Shown piece by piece: positions 59,165-64,000 of a stretch of 64,000 nt of DNA; the stretch's first letter is position 1, and every line of letters begins with the position of its first letter. The notes under the pieces were generated by a model, which was not told the origin of the DNA, did no database searches, and saw only the letters and a list, made by a program, of their open reading frames with translations. The stretch lies in NCBI RefSeq assembly GCF_000820225.1, contig NZ_CDDK01000028.1, positions 62,001 through 126,000 of the forward strand, given 5' to 3'. Both the position numbers and the translations under genes were made by a program. The DNA comes from Aeromonas veronii bv. veronii (GTDB lineage Bacteria > Pseudomonadota > Gammaproteobacteria > Enterobacterales > Aeromonadaceae).

Positions 59165-59522
59165 GAGGTTTTATTCCTTGCTGTCGCTTTGTAATTTTTA
59201 GATGCAATCAATCGCCGCTGAATTTAAGGGAAAGGTCATCTATCAGTCGAATGGAGATCTGTAACCAACCATTACAGCCTCGCAGGAGCGGCAAGCCGCG
59301 CAGCTTGCTCCGACCGCACAACGGTGACTACAGGGTGACTCACGGCGGAAAAGCAGCGAAAGTAGCGGCCCTGAAGAAAGACAAAAAACAGATGAAAATC
59401 AGAGCCATAACTCTATTAACAAGAGAGTAATTAGCCCGAATTGCCAGCCTGCTCACAATCGGATTCTTTTGCTGTCGATAGAATGCACCACGCTGGCATA
59501 CCCATAACAAGAGAATCCAACA
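59165..59522. other. Divergent intergenic region before cpdB
   Basis: 358 bp, AT-richer than the genes. It contains an imperfect hairpin at about 59285-59311 (GCAAGC/GCTTGC with GGA/TCC outside a three-base bulge) and a short direct repeat GGTGACT at about 59323 and 59334. TAGAAT at 59479-59484 could be a cpdB -10 element. No supported ORF. Confidence 0.4.
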
Positions 59523-61514
59523 ATGAAAACCACCCTCAAACTGAGCGCGGTGGCAGTTATCTTTTTGCTGTCCGGCTGTGATGACAACAACTCTCAGGCC
59601 CCCGGTGATCTCACCCTGCGGCTGATCGAAACCTCTGATATCCACTCCAACCTGCTGAGTTACGACTACTACCAGAACAAGCCGGATGCCTCGCTGGGCT
59701 TCGCCCGCACCGCTGTGCTGATCCGCAAAGCCCGCGAAGAGAACGCCAACAACTTGCTGATCGACAACGGCGACCTGATCCAGGGCACCCCGCTGGCCGA
59801 CTATATCCACGACCAGCAGGTCAAACAGCAGTGGCTGAGCAAGCAGACCCACCCCGCCATCAAGGCGCTCAACACCATGAGCTATGATGTCGGCAACCTG
59901 GGCAACCACGAATTCAACTTCGGTCTCGACTTCCTCTCCGAGACCCTGAAAGGGGCCAACTACCCCTACATCAACGCCAACGTCTTCCAGGCCGATGCCT
60001 TCAGCCGTGATGGCAAGGGCACCATCGACTGGAGCAAGCAGAAGTTCAAACCCTATGTGGTGCTGGATCGTCAGGTGAAGGATGCCAACGGCAATACCCA
60101 GACCATCAAGGTCGGTGTGCTGGGCCTGACTCCGCCCCAGATCACCCAGTGGGACAAGCGCAATCTGGAAGGCAAGGTGGTGGTGGCCGATATGGTCGAG
60201 ACCGCCGAGCACTATGTACCCGAAATCCGCGCCAAGGGCGCTGACATCGTCGTGGTCGTGGCTCACACCGGCATCATAGGTGACCCGCGCGAACCCATGA
60301 TGGAGAACGCCGCCCTGCCGCTGGCCAAGGTAAAGGGGGTCGATGCCCTGCTGCTGGGTCACGCCCACCGCACCTTCCCGGGCGACTACCCCAACATGAC
60401 CGACGTGGACAACGAGAAAGGCACCCTGGCGGGGGTACCGACCGTGATGCCGGGCGTCTGGGGCAACCACCTCGGCATCATCGACCTGCACATGACCTGG
60501 AAAGAGGGTCGCTGGGAAGTGGCCTCCAGCCAGTCCCAGCTGCGCAAAATCGACAGCAGCGCCACCGGCACCGAAGATCAGGCGGTAGTCGATCAGGTCA
60601 TTGCCGAGCACGAGCAGGCCAACCAGTGGCTGGACGAGCCCCTCAGCAAGATCACCAAGCCGATCCACAGCTTCTTCGCGCTGGTGCAGGATGATCCCTC
60701 CATCCAGATCGTCAGCGACGCCCAGCTGTGGCATGCCAAGAAGCTGCAACAGGATGGTCAGCTCAAGGAGAAATGGCCCATCCTCTCCGCCGCCGCGCCA
60801 TTCCGTGGCGGTCGCAACGGCCCGACCGACTTCACCTATGTACCGGCTGGCGATATCTCCCTGCGCAACGTGGCCGACCTCTATGTCTACCCCAACACCC
60901 TGCAGGTGGTCGCCATCAATGGCGCGACCGTACAGGAGTGGCTGGAGAAGAGTGCCGTCCAGTTCAACAAGATCGATGCCGCCAGCACCGCTACCCAGTG
61001 GCTGGTGAACGAGAAGTACCGCACCTACAACTTCGACGTGATCGACGGGGTGAACTATCAGGTCGATGTGACCAAACCCACCCGTTACGATGTGGATGGC
61101 AACAAGGTGAGCGACAGCTATCGCATCACCAACCTCACCTATCAGGGCAAGGCGATCGACCCGGCCCAGATGTTCTACGTGGTGACCAACAACTACCGCG
61201 CCAGCGGTGGTGGCAACTTCCCGGGCATCAACGCCAAGGTGATCGTCCATGAAGATCAGTTCGAAACCCGCGAAGTGCTCTCCGAATACCTCAAGGATCT
61301 GGCAGAGAAGAATCCGGCCGGTTTCGAGCCCCCGGCAGACAACAACTGGCAGCTGGCCCCCCTGCCCGCCAATCTGGATCTGCGCATCTACAGCTCGCCA
61401 CGCAGCGAGGCGCAAGCCCTGACCGGTGGCAAGCTGAACTATGTGGAGACCCTGCCACCCACCGATGCCAAACACCCCGGCTTTGGCGTCTACAAGCTGG
61501 TGCTGGCACCCTGA
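59523..61514 (+). CDS. cpdB: 2',3'-cyclic-nucleotide 2'-phosphodiesterase CpdB, lipoprotein form
   Basis: A 663-residue metallophosphoesterase of the 5'-nucleotidase/CpdB family. The N-terminal metal domain has ETSDIHSN, NGDLIQG, LGNHEF and LLGHAH; the C-terminal nucleotide-binding domain has ALVQDDPSIQIV, AAPFRGG, LYVYPNTLQVV and RTYNFDVIDGVNYQ. The whole closely follows E. coli CpdB, which hydrolyses 2',3'-cyclic nucleotides and 3'-nucleotides in the periplasm. Unlike E. coli, the signal ends in a lipobox, LLSGC, followed by DDNN, so it is probably membrane-anchored. A terminator follows. Confidence 0.92.
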   Translation: MKTTLKLSAVAVIFLLSGCDDNNSQAPGDLTLRLIETSDIHSNLLSYDYYQNKPDASLGFARTAVLIRKAREENANNLLIDNGDLIQGTPLADYIHDQQVKQQWLSKQTHPAIKALNTMSYDVGNLGNHEFNFGLDFLSETLKGANYPYINANVFQADAFSRDGKGTIDWSKQKFKPYVVLDRQVKDANGNTQTIKVGVLGLTPPQITQWDKRNLEGKVVVADMVETAEHYVPEIRAKGADIVVVVAHTGIIGDPREPMMENAALPLAKVKGVDALLLGHAHRTFPGDYPNMTDVDNEKGTLAGVPTVMPGVWGNHLGIIDLHMTWKEGRWEVASSQSQLRKIDSSATGTEDQAVVDQVIAEHEQANQWLDEPLSKITKPIHSFFALVQDDPSIQIVSDAQLWHAKKLQQDGQLKEKWPILSAAAPFRGGRNGPTDFTYVPAGDISLRNVADLYVYPNTLQVVAINGATVQEWLEKSAVQFNKIDAASTATQWLVNEKYRTYNFDVIDGVNYQVDVTKPTRYDVDGNKVSDSYRITNLTYQGKAIDPAQMFYVVTNNYRASGGGNFPGINAKVIVHEDQFETREVLSEYLKDLAEKNPAGFEPPADNNWQLAPLPANLDLRIYSSPRSEAQALTGGKLNYVETLPPTDAKHPGFGVYKLVLAP

Positions 61515-61545
61515 ACCTCAGGGTTAATCCGGCAATAACCTCTGC

Positions 61546-61573
61546 AACCCCCTCCTGATACGAGGGGGTTTTT
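61546..61573 (+). terminator. Terminator after cpdB
   Basis: Stem AACCCCCTC/GAGGGGGTT (61546-61554 with 61562-61570), seven-base loop, then TTT. Confidence 0.87.
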
Positions 61574-61712
61574 AATGGTACTGGCAGCGGGATATGCACC
61601 TGTAAGCCAGCCGCTCCCCGCAGCAACTCACGCAGCCCCTTTATCCCTTCACGCCATCGCCTCCCTCTATCACACCATCCAGATCCCGACTGATCTGTCC
61701 CATCCCGCCCAT

Positions 61713-61741
61713 AAAAAAACAGGCCCACCGAAGTGGGCCTG
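61713..61741 (-). terminator. Terminator of the nucleoside-type ABC operon
   Basis: On the minus strand CAGGCCCAC/GTGGGCCTG (61741-61733 with 61728-61720), loop TTCG, then seven T. It lies about 40 bases after the last permease gene. Confidence 0.9.
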
Positions 61742-61780
61742 CTGTTATCTGTGTAGTCGGGAGTATCGCGATAGAGGGCG

Positions 61781-62746
61781 CTACTCCCGTTCCTTCACAT
61801 AGGGGGTGCCGAGCGCCTTCGGCGCCACCGCACGGCCGATAAAGCCGGCCAGCAGGAACACGGTCAGGATGTAGGGCAGTGCCTCGATGGCCTGCACCGG
61901 AATGGCGAAGCCGCCGATGCTGACCCCTTGCAGCCGGATGGCGACCGCATCGAGGAAGCCGAACAACAGACAGGCTGCCATGGCATTCCAGGGGCGCCAC
62001 TTGCCGAACACCAGCGCCGCCAGCGCCATAAAGCCCTTGCCCGCACTCATGTTGGGGATGAACTGGGCCGTCTGGGCCACCGCCAGATAGGTGCCACCGA
62101 TACCGGCCAGCAGGCCGCCGATAAGGAGCGCGATGTAGCGCATCCGCACCACAGAGATACCGGCGGTATCGACCGCTGCGGGCGCCTCACCCACCGCCCG
62201 CAGACGCAAACCGAAGCGGGTACGGAACATCACCCACCAGGCCAGCGGCACGCAGGCAAACGCCACGTACTCCAGCAGGGAGTGGCCGCTCAGCAGCTCG
62301 CTGTAGAGCTGGCCGATCACCGGCACATCCCACAGCTCCTTGGCATAGGGCAGATCGATGGGGGCGAAACGGGCATCACCGGAGAGCGCCGGCGTCTGGC
62401 CACCCTGATCGAACCAGTAACGGCCCAGCGTCACGGTCAGACCGGCCGCCAGAATGTTGATGGCCATACCGCTCACCACCTGATCACCGCGGTGGGTGAT
62501 GGTGGCAAAGCCGTGCATCAGGGCAAACAGGATGGAGACACCCACCCCGGCACCCAGACCTACCCAGGCAGAACCGGAGACCGCCGCCGCCGCACCACTG
62601 GCGAACGCCGCCGCCAGCAGTTTGCCTTCCAGCGCGATGTTGACCACCCCGGAGCGCTCGCAGAACATGCCCGCCATGGCGGCCAAAATGAGCGGCGGCG
62701 CAGTACGGATGGTCGCATCCAGCATCAGGATCAGAATTTCAAACAT
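61781..62746 (-). CDS. Nucleoside-type ABC permease (NupQ/YufQ-like)
   Basis: A 321-residue inner-membrane permease with about nine hydrophobic segments. It has the block GMFCERSGVVNIALEGKLLAAA, typical of the second permease of BmpA-linked nucleoside importers (NupQ, YufQ), and RFGLRLRAVGEAPAAVDTAGISV as the ATPase-contact loop. It pairs with the permease just upstream (two bases between genes). Substrate is inferred from the family: purine nucleosides are most likely. Confidence 0.82.
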   Translation of the reverse strand: MFEILILMLDATIRTAPPLILAAMAGMFCERSGVVNIALEGKLLAAAFASGAAAAVSGSAWVGLGAGVGVSILFALMHGFATITHRGDQVVSGMAINILAAGLTVTLGRYWFDQGGQTPALSGDARFAPIDLPYAKELWDVPVIGQLYSELLSGHSLLEYVAFACVPLAWWVMFRTRFGLRLRAVGEAPAAVDTAGISVVRMRYIALLIGGLLAGIGGTYLAVAQTAQFIPNMSAGKGFMALAALVFGKWRPWNAMAACLLFGFLDAVAIRLQGVSIGGFAIPVQAIEALPYILTVFLLAGFIGRAVAPKALGTPYVKERE

Positions 62747-62748
62747 GA

Positions 62749-63867
62749 TCAGACTCCTTTAGCTTGCGCGGCTGAGCGGTTGGCAAACGCCAGATAGAGC
62801 TGCTCGATGCGCGGACGCATCATGTGCTCAAGGGCGCCACAGAACAGGATCACCAGACCCTGCAACACCACTACGATGTTGCGGTCGACACCGAACTCGA
62901 AGCTGAGCTCGGCGCCCCCCTGATAGAGGAAACCGAACAGCAGGCTGGCGATGATGACACCGACCGGGTGGTTGCGCCCCATCAGCGCCACCGCGATACC
63001 GGTGAAGCCGAACCCTTCCACGAAGTTGAGCTTGATCTGGTGCAACTCACCCTGCAGTACGTTGAGGGCAAAGAAGCCCGACAGAATGCCGGAGATGACC
63101 ATGGCCAGGATCACTACCTTGGGATAGGAGATACCGGCGTAGGCGGAGGCACTTTGGCTGGCGCCGACCGAACGGATCTCGTAACCCCAGCGGGTGTGCC
63201 AGATAAAGACCCACACCAGCGCCGCACAGATCAGCGCCCAGAAGAAGCTGATATTGAGCGGACTGTTGGGGATCTCCATCCCGAACAGGTTGGCCAGCCC
63301 GCTCATCTTGGGCAGCCAGCTTGCTTCGGCAAACACCTTGCTCTCGGTCGCCATCGAGCCGGGCGGCTTGAACACCTCCACCAGCAGATAGGCCATCAGC
63401 GAGGCGGCGATGAAGTTGAACATGATGGTGGTGATCACGATGTGACTACCGCGCTTGGCTTGCAGCCAAGCCGGAATAAAGGCCCAGGCCGCACCGAACA
63501 GACCACCGGCAATGATGGAGAGCGGCAACAGCAGGGCAAACGGCAGCACATCGCCGAGCATCAGACAGACCAGACCCACACCGAGACCGCCGATATAGGC
63601 CTGACCTTCACCACCGATGTTGAACAGACCGGCGTGGAAGGCGACCGCCACCGACAGACCGGTAAAGATAAAGCCGGTTGCGTAGTAGAGGGTGAAGCCG
63701 ACCCCTTCACCTGTGCCGAACGCGCCGTACCACATGATCTTGGCGGCATCGACCGGGTTGATGTCGAGGTAGTAGAACAGAATGGCCGACACCAGGAAGG
63801 CCAGCAGGATGTTGACCGCAGACAAGACGCCTACGGAGACCCAGGCAGGAATACGTACTTGGCTCAT
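62749..63867 (-). CDS. Nucleoside-type ABC permease (NupP/YufP-like)
   Basis: A 372-residue permease, the first of the pair. The block FHAGLFNIGGEGQAYIGGLGVGLV is the family mark, and WGYEIRSVGASQSASAYAGISYPKV is the ATPase-contact loop. Its start overlaps the stop of the upstream ATPase gene by one base (TGATG). The binding protein of this system is not in the window. Confidence 0.82.
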   Translation of the reverse strand: MSQVRIPAWVSVGVLSAVNILLAFLVSAILFYYLDINPVDAAKIMWYGAFGTGEGVGFTLYYATGFIFTGLSVAVAFHAGLFNIGGEGQAYIGGLGVGLVCLMLGDVLPFALLLPLSIIAGGLFGAAWAFIPAWLQAKRGSHIVITTIMFNFIAASLMAYLLVEVFKPPGSMATESKVFAEASWLPKMSGLANLFGMEIPNSPLNISFFWALICAALVWVFIWHTRWGYEIRSVGASQSASAYAGISYPKVVILAMVISGILSGFFALNVLQGELHQIKLNFVEGFGFTGIAVALMGRNHPVGVIIASLLFGFLYQGGAELSFEFGVDRNIVVVLQGLVILFCGALEHMMRPRIEQLYLAFANRSAAQAKGV

Positions 63868-64000
63868 CAGTGGGCCTCCTTGGCAACGTCATCGGGAACG
63901 ATATTCGCCATCATCAGACCAATGGTGCGCTCATCCGCCTTGGCACCATCCAGCTCGCCGACGATGCGACCATCGGCAATCACCAGAATCCGGTCTGCAA
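63867..64000 (-). CDS. Nucleoside-type ABC ATPase (NupO/YufO-like), C-terminal fragment
   Basis: Only the last 44 codons or so are inside the window; the gene enters from the right edge. The translation includes ADRILVIADGRIVGELDG, the usual end of the second ABC domain in double ATPases of the sugar and nucleoside importers, then a variable tail ending AKEAH. Position before two permease genes supports the call. Confidence 0.75.
   Translation of the reverse strand, partial: ADRILVIADGRIVGELDGAKADERTIGLMMANIVPDDVAKEAH

Noticed and set aside
59340-61475. 711-codon open frame opposite cpdB
   Set aside because: Antisense of an unmistakable metallophosphoesterase; no plausible start region.

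Overview
This window looks like a piece of an Aeromonas chromosome (Gammaproteobacteria). The basis is GC-rich coding sequence (roughly 60%), the gene set and order (recQ-yigI, argS-ftsN-hslVU, nirBDC-cysG, rpoE-like/chrR, mgl-lac-gal), and the similarity of most proteins to enterobacterial and Vibrio/Pseudomonas families. Genus is inferred from memory of such gene orders, not from a search. Almost all of it is core or metabolic DNA. No IS element, prophage, CRISPR array or rRNA was seen; one tRNA gene, tRNA-Pro(CGG), is present.

Layout. (1) 1-2.6 kb: 5' end of recQ, the thioesterase-like yigI, an AT-richer orphan with an AbiTii-like domain, tRNA-Pro and yiiM. (2) 2.6-11 kb: a minus-strand polyamine operon (puuA-like ligase, spuC-like aminotransferase, two potF-type binding proteins, potG, potH, potI) facing a short DksA paralogue. 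An old 103-bp tandem duplication of the spuC leader and start codon lies inside it. (3) 11.4-22.9 kb: mixed single genes (solute-binding protein, Mpo1-like, creA, ldhA, yegD, META lipoprotein, HDOD protein, malZ, a degenerate cobalamin-adenosyltransferase-like protein, a DUF5610-like protein, trmA). (4) 22.9-37.3 kb: a galactoside supercluster: methyl-accepting chemotaxis protein, mglCAB, lacZ and a galS/galR-type repressor on the minus strand, then galETKM on the plus strand. Near-identical 16-bp Gal operators, each beside a CRP-like site, precede mglB, lacZ and galE. (5) 37.4-40.3 kb: uppP, an ECF sigma/ChrR anti-sigma pair and a LON-domain protein. (6) 40.6-45.3 kb: argS-ftsN and hslVU. (7) 45.4-51.1 kb: a TetR-controlled ybhGFSR-type ABC exporter. 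(8) 51.2-58.2 kb: FNR-box-led nirB-nirD-nirC-cysG with a duplicated nirD tail, then mgtE. (9) 58.2-64 kb: two divergent lipoprotein genes, one a cpdB phosphodiesterase, and a nucleoside-type ABC transporter running off the window end.

How the parts work together. The galactoside block can import galactose or galactosides (MglBAC), cleave beta-galactosides (LacZ), process galactose by the Leloir pathway (GalM, GalK, GalT, GalE), sense it (the chemoreceptor, inferred) and switch all of this with one repressor. The nir block reduces nitrite to ammonium in the cytoplasm, imports nitrite and makes the sirohaem cofactor. The polyamine block imports putrescine-like compounds and feeds them to a ligase and an aminotransferase. 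CpdB and the nucleoside transporter next to it could together recover extracellular nucleotides. No clear new defence system was found. The most unusual sequence-level features are the two partial-gene tandem duplications (spuC leader, nirD tail), the repeated operator/CRP module, and the chemoreceptor attached to the mgl operon.
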